Positions 34,001 to 43,300 of a stretch of 64,000 nucleotides of DNA are shown piece after piece. How positions within the stretch are numbered: the stretch's first letter is position 1; each line of letters begins with the position of its first letter. The notes under the pieces are model-generated. The model was not told the DNA's origin. It worked only from the letters and a program-made list of their open reading frames with translations, and made no database searches. The translations under genes and the position numbers were made by a program. Origin of the DNA: Euglena gracilis (Eukaryota > Euglenida > Euglenophyceae > Euglenales); NCBI GenBank assembly GCA_039621445.1, contig CP154956.1, forward strand, positions 31,192,667 through 31,256,666, read 5' to 3'.

Positions 34001-37000
34001 AGGCTGAAATTGACCAACCCCCCCCAGGGGCAGGGCAGAACGGGAAGGCCTGGTGGGGGGGGGTCGACCCCCCCCACCCGCCACAGCATTTTCACCAATT
34101 TCGGCCAACGGGGATGTTGGCCGGGGAAATTTTTGAATCTTTTTTTGAAAAACAAACCCCCAATACATGATTTTTTGATGGAAAACCACATTTTTTTACA
34201 AAAAAAAATCTCAAAATTTTCAGGTTAAAAATTGGTAGTTTTTAGGAGGGGGTAAAAAAAAAACGAAGCTCAAAAAAATGGACAAAATTTTGGCACAGTC
34301 CAATTTTACTGAGATTTTTTCTCTTGGATTTTTTTTGATTTTCAATGGCTTTTTTGCATCAAAAACCGCTCAAAATCAAAATTTCGAGAAAATGTTGATA
34401 TTTTGGAAGGTGTGAAAAAATGGGGTTTTGGGGGGGTTTTGGGGGGGACCTCATGTGTGGGTCCCAAAATGGGTCAAAAAAACACCCGGCGCCGAAGGCA
34501 CCGGGAAAAATTCTTGGGGTCCAAAAATTGGTGCCACCAGAACAACGGGAAGAGGTGGTGAGGGGGGGGGGGGGTGGACTCCCACCCACCACCCTGGCCG
34601 CGAGGCCGTTTCCCGTTCTGCCCTGGGGAGGGGTCTCGGGGTGCCTTGGAGCGTCTTCTCAGGCAGGCACACCCCCGGGGTGGGGTCGGCACCGCCTTAA
34701 ATTTCAGCCTGTATGCGCCACTTGCCCTCGTCCACGGAGAAGATGCTGAACACGTTGCCGGCCACCCCGTGCTCCAGCGTGTCCGGAGCGCCTGACCACC
34801 CCCGAGGGGCTCCGTGGTTTGGCTCAAACTGTTGCATTTCAAGTTGTCGCTTCAATGCACGCAAAGCACAATTCACGACCCCCCCCCCTGTGTCCAACGA
34901 CCGTTGGTGCTACCTCTGATTCAGAGGAGGGCGGTTGCTAAAACAGTCAATCTTTACCTCCAACTGGTGGTGGGGGGGGGGGGTCGTTAGACAAGGGGGG
35001 TACCCAGGTCGGTAAATAATTATTCACAAATAATTGGCAAGTCAGGCATATGGACATTTTGGGTTGTTTTGGCCCCTTTTTGGCTTTTTTTGTGGCTTTC
35101 GTGGCTTTGGCCACTATTGACAATTTTTGCCCACTGCTGGCCATTTTTGCCAATCTTTGTAAATTTTTGCCAACTTTTTGGCAACATTTGACCGCAAATC
35201 TTGCACTATGTCCCACCGCTTTTTAGAAAATTTGGGCAATTTAAATATGTTTATCCATTTTGGGTACTTCATAACCATTTTTCAAGGCTATCGGCTTTGT
35301 TCTGGCACCATTTTTGGTGCCATATTTTGTGCAAAAAAAACCGAATGAATTCACACAATCATTTCCATATTTATAGAACCAACATTGTATCCAAAAAGAC
35401 CAGATCTGACCGGGGGGGGGGGGTCGTTAGACACGCCCAGTCGTTGGACGGAGGGTAATAAAACTTAGGCAGCTGATCTCGCAATGACATGTAGTTGTTG
35501 TTCCTTTGTGCAGTTGCGCAAAGGAACCGCTTTTTTGATGTCCCTATAAGTGAACACCTAAAACAACAACAAAAAAAGATATTTCAAGGTTTTATCCTGG
35601 AAAAATGAGCCGAAAAGTGCCCCTCACCCCCGGTCTTTTTGTTGAAAAATGAGGTGGAGTACTTTCTGCAAATGGATGTATTTGCTGGCTTCTTTGTGTT
35701 TTCTGGAGCCTTGTGAACACGCTGCCACGCTTTTTTGACAAACTCAGATATGCTTTACAAACACCTCGACTTTGTGGACACTCTGTTTCCACTCTCCTGC
35801 TATCTGCCCCTGTTAAGGCTTCAAAAAAAATAATTTGGATCACTTGCATTAATGCACAAATGAATCATTTGTATTGTAAGGAACCACTCAGTATGGGGAG
35901 GGTATCCAACACTGTAGGAACACAGGAGAGGTACCCCACATGTCCAACGACTGGCAACCTGTGTCCACCAACCGGGGGGGGAGGGGGTTGGACACAGGAT
36001 TGTGACCCAAAAACTGTCCTCCGACCGGGGGGGGTTATTGACAAGGGGTCAAAAAAAATAGGTGGTAACCAGGACCCCCCCCAACAAAGCCAATTTTCTG
36101 AAAATTGTTTTGCCAAAAAAATGCCAAATATGGCTTTTGGCAGTTTTTTGGCGACTTTGGCCTCGAAATTTCTCGGCCTTGCGCTGGGCCAAAAGCTTGG
36201 CCAAATCTCCGAAAAGGTGTCCTCCAACCGGGGGGGGGGGGGGGCGTTGGACACAGGGGGGTAGTTGGACATGGGGGGGGGGAATGACGCAATTTCACAA
36301 CATTGATTTCCCATCCCCACCTCCGTATAAAATGCTTCCTTTGCACAATTGCACAAAAGAACATCGTTTTTTGCTTCTGTGTAGGTGTCACAGAGACCCA
36401 ACGTAAATGGGATGATGTGGCCAACCAGCCACAGAGGTCAACTAACAACTGGTGGAAAGCTCCTGGACCCTGTATCCCCTTCATCTAGTTCTCTAACAGT
36501 CTGGTTGAACCTGGAAAACACACGCCTTTCGCACCAGACTTCAAAAACTCCTACACAGTGCTTGCAGGCAATCAAAAAAGCAAACACAAAAGCGTGGCCT
36601 ATCAATCACCCAACCGGAAATTCAGCAGATAAGACCCGGGGGTTTTGTGTACGTTTGTGTAATTTCTCATTTCCGGGGGCCAATCCCAGGGGATTCACAC
36701 CTCGGCGCCATGTTTCAGAGGACCAAAAATTTGGCCTTTCCCCTGGGGTTCACCCCTGAAAAGGGGGCAAAATCCGCACATGGAGGGGCGGCTTGCAACC
36801 AGCAGTTCAAAAACCTGCACAAGGACGCAATCCCTAAAATTAAAAATGTCCTCCTTTGTGCAAATGCATAGAGAAACGCGAAAGAGCTTACCCGCGAGAT
36901 CGGCCGCCTAAATATGAGCAACAAACGGACTTTGAACGGTTCAAATGACAGGCGGGCGACCCACAAGGCCAGTTCAGAGGCCGGGGTGGGGCGGCGTTGC

Positions 37001-39700
37001 GCTCGATGAACCGCTTCCAGGCGCTGTGCTTGCTGCCCACCACCTCCTCGTACAACGCCGAGTGGCGGCTGCGGAACAGATTCTGAATCCGCTCCACTGC
37101 AGGCGGGGCCACTACGCCCCTCCCCCCCCCCCCGTCCCCTCCAACGTTCCCCCGCGCCACCCACCCTGACCCAACGCAACAACACACACCAAAAACCTTC
37201 AATTGCTGTATATATATATATAATATATATATATATTTATGTATATATATATATGTATATATATGTATGTATATGTATATGAAGGAAAAAAAAGGACCAA
37301 AAGCATCAAAAAATATGACAAATGCAAAATGATGATCCCAATTTTTTTTGATCAGAAGGCAAAACCTAAAATTAGATGACTGCGCCAACCTTGAAGGCGT
37401 CTGTTTCTGTCAAAGATTGGCATGAAATGCGAGACAAGAATTGGCCTTCCTGTGGCAGACCAGACTAAAACGAAAGAAAACTGCAGCGTCTGAGCGATAT
37501 ATGTTGACCTGCCAATCTGTCACCTCCCACCCCCCTTTTACCCACCCGCACGCGGCACACTTTCACTCGAGCCTCCCTCTGACTCAAACGGACATCATGC
37601 ACCCCAGGGACACTTTGGATCACACCTTGGGGCACACACCAGTATGGCGGCTGCCGCCACACTATCTCGCGACTTCCCCTGTTTTCCTCTGCTCCTCCTC
37701 ACCTACCTACGGTCTTGTATATAAATATTTTTCAAAAAACTTTGTTTTGTATGCTTTCAACTTGTTAGGCTGTGGTGCTGTGCTGGTGCTTGTCTCAGAG
37801 GATGGAGATACCTCCCCCCCCCCTTGTCCAACGACCACTAATGTTCGTCTCCGACCGGGGGGGCGGTCGCTAAAATGGCCAATGTTCGTCTCCGACCAGG
37901 GGGGGTGGTCGTTAGACAAGGGGGGTGGACCCCAAATCGGAGGAAAATTTACCATAGATAGGGGTATATGGCCATTTTCGGGCTGTTTTTTGGCCATTTA
38001 TGCTATTTCTTGACTACGGTTGGCCACTTTTGGCCATTTTTGGACATTTTTGGGGCACTTTTGGGAATTTTTGGGCATTTTTGACCGCTTTTCGCCATGT
38101 TTGGTCGCTTTTGGCCACTTTTGGCAACTGTTGGCCAAACTTTGGCCCCCTTTGCCCATTTTTGGCCACTTTAGGCTGTTTTTGGCTACTTTTGGCCATT
38201 TTTGCCTTATTTTTGCTATTTTTGGCAACTTTTTGGGCATGTTTGGCCATCCTTTGGCCATTTTAGGCCATTTTGGGCTATTTTTGACTGTTTTTAGCCA
38301 AACTTTTAGCAATTTTGGCCGAACCAACATCGTATACAAAAAGATCGTCTCTGACCGGGGGAGTGGTCGTTAGACAAGCCCGGTCGTTGGACAAGGGGGG
38401 GGGGGAGGTAATCACCCCTGCCTCCGGGTGGACTGCTGGGATAATAGTTCTGTTTGTCATTGCAAGTGGGTGTGCCCACCACCACTACAGCCACACGTTC
38501 GCATGGAAACAAAAATGAAATGAATGGAATGGAATTAGTGCACACATTCGTACGACTCATTGGGCTGGAAAAGCCTTTCGCGCCGCAGCCCAGTGGACCC
38601 GGGCGGGACGCTGCCCTGGTATGGGTTGATGGTCGGGTCCTGCAGGTACTCCTCGATGAGCTTGGTGGCCTGCTGCTCCTTCTCCGCGGAGGGGGCGTCC
38701 GCGGCGGCCGGGGTCAGGGAGTCCGCCGGAGGCAGGGCTGGACGGGAAGGCCTGGGCGGGGGTCGACCCCACCCCACCAACGTGGGACCGGCCAGCCCTG
38801 GCCGAGGGGCCGGCGGTGGCATGAAGCCCCCGGGGGGGGACATGGGGTACGGCACCATCGGCGGCGGGAAGAACGGCGTGTGGGGCCACGCCCCGGGGTC
38901 GAGATGGGGGGGGGGGCACTCGACTCCAGTCAGGCTTTTGCTTAAGGACCCCCGGGGGGGGGGGGGGGTACTGGCTAGCCAATCGGCTAGACACTGGAAA
39001 AAGTGGACTAGCTAGACCCCCCTCCCCCCCCGGGGGGGGGGGGGGTCCGGGGGTCCCCCGGACTGGAAAAAAAATTTTCCTCCGGCGCACAGCGCCGGAG
39101 GAAAAATGAGGTTTTTAACAGGTTTTTGGCTGATTTTGTTCCAAAAATTCCCAAAAATGGCCAAAAACGGGCATTTTGGGCCATTTTTGGGGGTCCCAAA
39201 AAAAATTTTCGGCGCTTCGCGCCGGTCACTGGAAAAAAATTTTCCACTAGCTAGCCCTGCTAGCAGACCCCCCCCCGGGGGGGGGGTCTGCTAGAAAACC
39301 CACTAGCCAAATTTGGACTAGCTGCAGTCCAGCCCCCCCCCCCGGGGGGGGTACTGCAATCCCTTAAGCAAAAGCCTGACTCCAGTCGTCGGGGAAACAG
39401 TGGCGGCCAGCCAGCCGCCAAATGCGTGCCCCACTCCGGGGCTTCGGGGCTGTTTCGGGGCCGACGGGGCCCGGGGCGTGGGCGGTAGAACGGGACGAAC
39501 TGGCCGGGGACGAAGTAGCCGGGCAGCATCTGCTCCGCGAAGGGCTCCTTCAGCTCGTCGGCCGGCAGGAACACCGCCGGCGACGCCTGCACCCCGAAGT
39601 AGGGGACGCCCTTTGAGTTGGGGGAGGACAGGGGCTCCTCCTTCGGCGGTCGCAGAGGGACCCCGTAGTGGCTGAGTGGTGTGTTGCTGCACACATCCAT
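31060..39700 (-). CDS. Gene C: unrecognised protein, paralog of gene D, at least seven exons
   Basis: The exons are 39700-39382 (ATG at 39700), 38925-38546 (interrupted by a possible 68-bp intron), 37096-36996, 34753-34715, 33994 to about 33803, about 33163-33080 and about 31430-31061. The N-terminal part is Pro-rich (FADELKEPF-like acidic stretch, then PGYFVPGQFVPFYRPRPG). The conserved core shared with gene D is YLQDPTINPYQGS, LERIQNLFRSRHSALYEE, KHSAWKRFIERN, DEGKWRMRLLYH, DWEAGDRKEEDARSAWE, LPHRGDLVRFLRRSTAFTYA and DQGSFLIAFRKE. KHSAWKRFIERN and GDLVRFLRRS look like two versions of one module (possibly winged-helix-like; inference only). Intron 2 (38545-37097) is GT-AG; the others lack GT-AG. 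There is a one-base frame mismatch at the 11-C run near 38906-38916 after intron 1, from a miscounted homopolymer or a wrong local exon model. The last exon and stop (31060) are tentative. Confidence 0.65.
31871..31920. repeat. Short tandem duplication
   Basis: GCCGCCTGACAGGTCAG occurs twice, 22 bases apart, at the distal end of gene C's last large intron. Confidence 0.8.
33165..33795. mobile_element. Non-GT-AG intron of gene C (intron 5)
   Basis: The interval separates FMAAYPALVDPADRDGR from GGKSQYTLPHRGD. The ends CAGAGGGACG and TACCCCCTC, with flanks CCGGGCCC and CGCGGCCC (6 of 8), fit the inverted-repeat type loosely. The exact junction is ambiguous by one or two bases. A GT donor (GTACCTTCTC) is also present, so a conventional intron cannot be excluded. 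Confidence 0.5.
34000..34711. mobile_element. Inverted-repeat intron of gene C (intron 4), host of a nested element
   Basis: It starts CAGGCTGAAATT and ends AATTTCAGCCTG, a perfect 12-bp inverted repeat. The flanks CATGCGCC (33992-33999) and TATGCGCC (34712-34719) match at 7 of 8. The 3+5 excision gives EGKWR-MRLLYH. Gene D encodes EGKWRMRLLCH without interruption at this point, so the boundaries are independently supported. A family H element (34031-34625) makes up most of the interior. Confidence 0.92.
34031..34625. mobile_element. Family H element nested in gene C intron 4
   Basis: It starts CAGGGCAGAACGGGAAGGCC and ends GTTTCCCGTTCTGCCCTG, and is homologous along its length to 12203-12812. 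The flanks CCCAGGGG and GGGAGGGG agree poorly. It lies 31 bases inside the left end of the host element. Confidence 0.75.
34873..35458. mobile_element. Family D element, copy 1 (TGTCCAACGACC ends)
   Basis: Left CTGTGTCCAACGACC and right GTCGTTGGACGGAGGGTA are inverted. The inner G-runs adjoin GTCGTTAGACA on both sides. The core contains a TTTTTGCC/GGCCATTTTTG array (35040-35200). Related copies are at 35931-36277 and 37809-38410. Confidence 0.65.
35464..36912. mobile_element. Family F relative inside gene C intron 3
   Basis: The left end CTTAGGCAGCTGATCTCGC and the right end (reversed) TTTAGGCGGCCGATCTCGC are inverted. Just inside both ends is a CCTTTGTGCA or TTTGTGCAAATGC motif, as in the long element at 15190-18332. 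A family D element (35931-36277) is inserted in it. Confidence 0.65.
35931..36277. mobile_element. Family D element, copy 2, nested
   Basis: Left CCCACATGTCCAACGACTGG and right GTAGTTGGACATGGGGGG are inverted. C-run/G-run blocks with GTTGGACACAGG lie inside. It is nested within 35464-36912, itself within gene C's intron 3. Confidence 0.6.
37206..37285. repeat. (TA)n microsatellite
   Basis: About 80 bp of TA and TATG repeats within gene C intron 2. Confidence 0.95.
37809..38410. mobile_element. Family D element, copy 3, inside GT-AG intron 2 of gene C
   Basis: Left T-ACCTCC, a C-run and TTGTCCAACGACC; right CGTTGGACAA, a G-run and GGAGGTA. Inner second copies read CCGACCGGGGG..GGTCG(C/T)TA. 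The core is a TTTTTGGCCACTTTTGGC array. It lies inside a conventional intron. Confidence 0.7.
38733..38800. mobile_element. 68-bp inverted-repeat insertion within gene C exon 2, possible mini-intron
   Basis: CAGGGCTGGACGGG at one end and GGCCAGCCCTG at the other are inverted. The flanks GCCGGAGG (38725-38732) and GCCGAGGG (38801-38808) agree at 6 of 8, or 7 of 8 allowing one shift. The insertion can be read through in one frame (Pro-rich). Excision would change the frame by one, which could interact with the frame problem upstream. It may be an intron, an exonised insertion, or both. Confidence 0.55.
38931..39378. mobile_element. Family A inverted-repeat intron of gene C (intron 1)
   Basis: It begins CAGGCTTTTGCTTAAGGACC and ends CCCTTAAGCAAAAGCCTG. 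It is flanked on both sides by an identical ACTCCAGT (38923-38930, 39379-39386). The interior has GGCTAGACACTGG, two GC hairpins (GGCGCACAGCGCC and GGCGCTTCGCGCC), a GGCCAAAAA core, and TAGCAGACC followed by GGTCTGCTA. It interrupts the Pro-rich N-terminal region of gene C. Confidence 0.9.
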
Positions 39701-39719
39701 GTGGGTAAGAACCGGGGGG

Positions 39720-40065
39720 GGGGTGATGCTTGTTTTGCCAAAAGATGGGTAAGGACCAGGGGGGTGGTGCTCAGACAAGGGGGAAAAATTTGACTGCAAA
39801 AAAAATCCGGCGCTTTACGCCGAAAAGGAAAAATTCTGCTTATTTTGGCGGTCAACTGTTGAACTTACACACATTTGGATGCAGAAATCAACAATACCTC
39901 ACCAAATCAGGTCTCAGAAGTCGCAGAAATTTCGAAATTTTTGAGAAATGTCTCTTAAAAATGCACACAAAATAAACCTCCCCGTGACAATCACCTTTAA
40001 AAAGATGGGTGAGAACCGGGGGGGGGGTGCTTAGACAAGGGTGGTGGTTAGACAAGGGGGGGGGG
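39720..40065. mobile_element. Family E element, copy 2, upstream of gene C
   Basis: It has the same blocks as 28440-28750: AAAGATGGGTAAGGACC, TCAGACAAGGGGGAAAAATT, GACTGCAAAAA, GGCGCTTTACGCC hairpin, AAAGATGGGTGAGAACCGG and TTAGACAAGGG. It lies between the gene D stop and the gene C start. Confidence 0.65.
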
Positions 40066-40081
40066 TACACACACATGTATA

Positions 40082-40160
40082 CATGCATTGCATCCATCCA
40101 TCCATCCATCCATCCATCCATCCATCCATATATACATACATACATTCATGCATGCATACA
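40082..40160. repeat. (CATC)n / (CATA)n microsatellite
   Basis: CATC repeats followed by CATA and CATG units, between genes D and C. Confidence 0.95.
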
Positions 40161-40369
40161 GACATGCATGCGTATGTGTTTGCGCATGTGCATGTGTGTC
40201 ACGCAATTAACACCACCACGCTGCGCTTGTGTGCGTTCATATACACCACGAAATTTCTATAGGTAGAGGGACATTCCCACCCGGGGAGGGGGCAACCAGC
40301 CAGCCAGCCAGCCAGCCAGCACAATACAGCGCCAACACAAACAGACATGTGTGGTGATTACTGACAGTG

Positions 40370-43300
40370 TCAGCAGGCAAGCGGCTGGTGCTGTTGGGCC
40401 CTCCTGACCACGCTGGGGCGCTCCTTCCTCGGCTCCTTGGTGTCGGATCGGGAGCGCTCCAGGGGGTCGCTGCCCTGCTTCACCAGCCCGCTGCTGTCCC
40501 GGACCAGGTCCAGCACCTCCCGCCGGAAGGAGATCATGTATGACCCCTGGTCTCTGCCAGGCCCCCGGGGGACCCCATCTCTGGAATGGGAATGGGACCC
40601 AGAATGGGACCCAGGGTGAGCGTCACTTCACCCTGGTCATATGTGGTCACGTGTGACCCTCAAGGTGGAGGCACTTCCACACAGGGGAGCAAAAGATGAA
40701 TGTGGAAGGAACACGGGTGTCACTAAAGCACGTGTCACAGGTGTGCATGTCATGGATTATCGGGGAAGATGACTGAGTTCTGACCGGGATTTACTGAAAG
40801 AGTTTGGTGGGCAGGGTTCGATATCAGGGCAGGCAGCAGGGGGGGACCCCCCCCCCGATGACCGATTTCCGCCCCGGCCCGAAGTTGGAGGCTAGTGCGC
40901 TGGAGCCAGCCCTGTTTTGACGTCTCACCGTGCTACTCCCCATGCCATCGGGGTCCTGGGCATAGCTAAAGCGGGAGCTGCGGCGGATGAAGCGAACCGC
41001 ATGAAGGCTCTGGAACAGGGACAGCATTGCATGGGCGGGGGGGGGGGAATTCCAGCCGGAGATGTGTGACAATGCAAAAACCAACATACAGTTCAAAAAA
41101 TAAGATTCCTTTTCTCACAGGCATTTACACCTCAGCTGACCGTTCCTTGGTCCGAACTTCGGCTGACCTGGTTCCAAACCCGGGAAGTTAAAAAAAAATT
41201 GTAAATTTGTGCAATGGCAAACGACAGATGGAACAAAACGTGGCTTAAATGCGATTTCGGCCACCACAAATGAAGGACCACAGCCTGGCCAAATCCCCGC
41301 GGTGCGGCAGGGCGTATGGCTTGCCGTTGGCGTCCGTCTCCTGGCTTTGGCGGAGGGCCACCCCAGACACCACACCCCAAGCCCACGCCCCTCACGGCTG
41401 AACCGGACCATGAGTGACGAGCTGTAGCTGGCCAGACCTGAGCTGGTGAGCTGGCTGGGGAGGGGGGCGACCCTGCCGGGGCATCGTGGGGTACGCCGCC
41501 ATGAAGGCGTCGAGGCTGCTGCACAGGTCCACCATGGTCTCCAGGTAGGCGACCAGGACGTTGGTGAAGTGGGTCTCCCATGCCACCCGGGCGGCCTCCT
41601 CCCGCCGGTCCCCCTCCTGCCACTCGGTGGGGCCACCGCCCGGATCGCCAGCAGCTGGCAGTGAAGTTGTCGAGCGGACGACCCACGCGCACAAATGGAA
41701 CACCGACTGGTTCACGTGGAGTTGCCAAAGTGTTGGGCTGTACGAGGTGGAGGTTGGGAGGCAGTTGGGGCCTCCGGCCCGCGCCCAACCGGGCGCAAAC
41801 CGTCCACAACGGATCTCGGGGCCACAGCAGTCAAAGGGAATGCCCCCCCCCCCAGCAGCTTTGCCGAGACGTCCGGCATCTGGAATTGGCTGGGCCAAAA
41901 ACAACAAATCCTGATCCCTCCGAGAAATGAGATTAGCACGAACCTCTTCGCCCGATGAAAGCAGAGCGGCCATCTCCTGGGGGGGGGAGGTTCGGCGCCG
42001 GGCCGTGGGCGTGGCACAGCAGGCGCATACGCCACTTCCCCTCCTCCACCGAGAACTGGCTGAACTTGTCCGAGTTGCGCTGGATGAACTTCTTCCAGGC
42101 GGAGTGCTTGCTGCCAGGCCGCTGCGGCGCCGGCGGCCCGAGGAGGCACAGTTCGCAAGACACAGTGCGGGGAATGGGAATTCACCTTTGGGGGGCGGGG
42201 GGGATACCTTTGGGGGGGGGGGTGGCGGTGAAGCAGCCGCATGCCCGCTGCCCACCACCTGCTGGTAGAGGTCGCCGTGCTTCCCCCGGAAGATGTTCTG
42301 GATGCGCTCAAGCGGGACAGGGTCAGCGGTGGGGGTGCGCCCCCCCCCCCCCCCGCAGGAAACTCGGCAGGGACGGTGCTGGCGTGCGCACGAACAGCTG
42401 TCGGGAATGAATTTTCGTCTTTCAACAAAAAGGCAGTGAACTACGGCAGGAGTTTGAGGCGCGCGATTCACCCGCCGCTGGGCGCTGCCCTTGTACGGGT
42501 TGATGGCGGGGTCGCTCAGGTAGCCAATGATGATGTCGGTGGCCTCATTCTCGAGCTCGCTGGGGACCTCGCTCACAGGGGACCGGGGGGCACTGCAGAC
42601 AGGGGCCGCGGTGTACAGGGTCGTGGGGTGGGTTGGGAGCCTGATGGGAAGGTTGGTTGGCTGGTTGTGCCTGGACGCCTGCGTCGCACTGTGGCGGATA
42701 ATCGCAAACCGTTCCTGTATTACAGCGAGCACTATGCTGGTTGCGAGGTTTGAAACTGAGGTGTGTGTCCCCCCAGTCACAGGGCATACGCTTTGCTCCA
42801 CGCTTTTGGGGCGACCCACAGCTTCTTTCCCCAATTCAGACTTTGAGGCTGATTTCTCAGGCATGGCCTGACCTCTGGACAAAAATGACAATTTTGGGCC
42901 AGTGGGGGCTGATAATTACCGTACCTCCAAAGCCCAAAAATACATTTATGTGCACAGGTTGTCAAAAGTCAAGAATGCCGGCACGACGGGCCAAAGAAAG
43001 TTTGGCCTACCCAGGCTGTTTCCAGGTCCTCCCCACGAAGGCTCAAAAGGGGGATGGGCGCCATCCAAGCCCAGCTCCCCCCCCCCCCCGCCAACCCCAA
43101 CGCGGCCGGGGCACGGCGGCGCCTGGCCGTTGCTGGCGGGGGCGAACGGCGGGCTGTTGCCGCCGTAGCGGACCGGCGGCGCGTTGAGCTGCCACTGCAG
43201 CGTCTTGAAGTGGGCCAGCTCCGGCACGGGCGGCCGGTGCTGGTGCACCTCCAGCGTGGATGGCCGCAGGTCACTGGCCGCACACGGTGGGGGGATGGCG

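Larger units (their letters stand above)
34759..36992. mobile_element. 2.2-kb non-GT-AG intron of gene C (intron 3)
   Basis: The ends CGGCCACCCCGTGCTCC and (reversed) GCCCCACCCCGGCCTCT are similar inverted repeats. The flanks CACGTTGC (34751-34758) and GGCGTTGC (36993-37000) match at 6 of 8. The 3+5 cut joins FIERN to VFSIFSVDEGKWR. Gene D reads FIQRNSDKFSQFSVEEGKWR here with no intron. Two further elements, 34873-35458 and 35464-36912, fill the interior. Confidence 0.8.

Noticed and set aside
41392-42891. A 499-codon minus-strand open frame, the longest in the window
   Set aside because: It reads through at least three inverted-repeat introns and several real exons of gene D in different frames; the paralog comparison shows it is not one coding unit.
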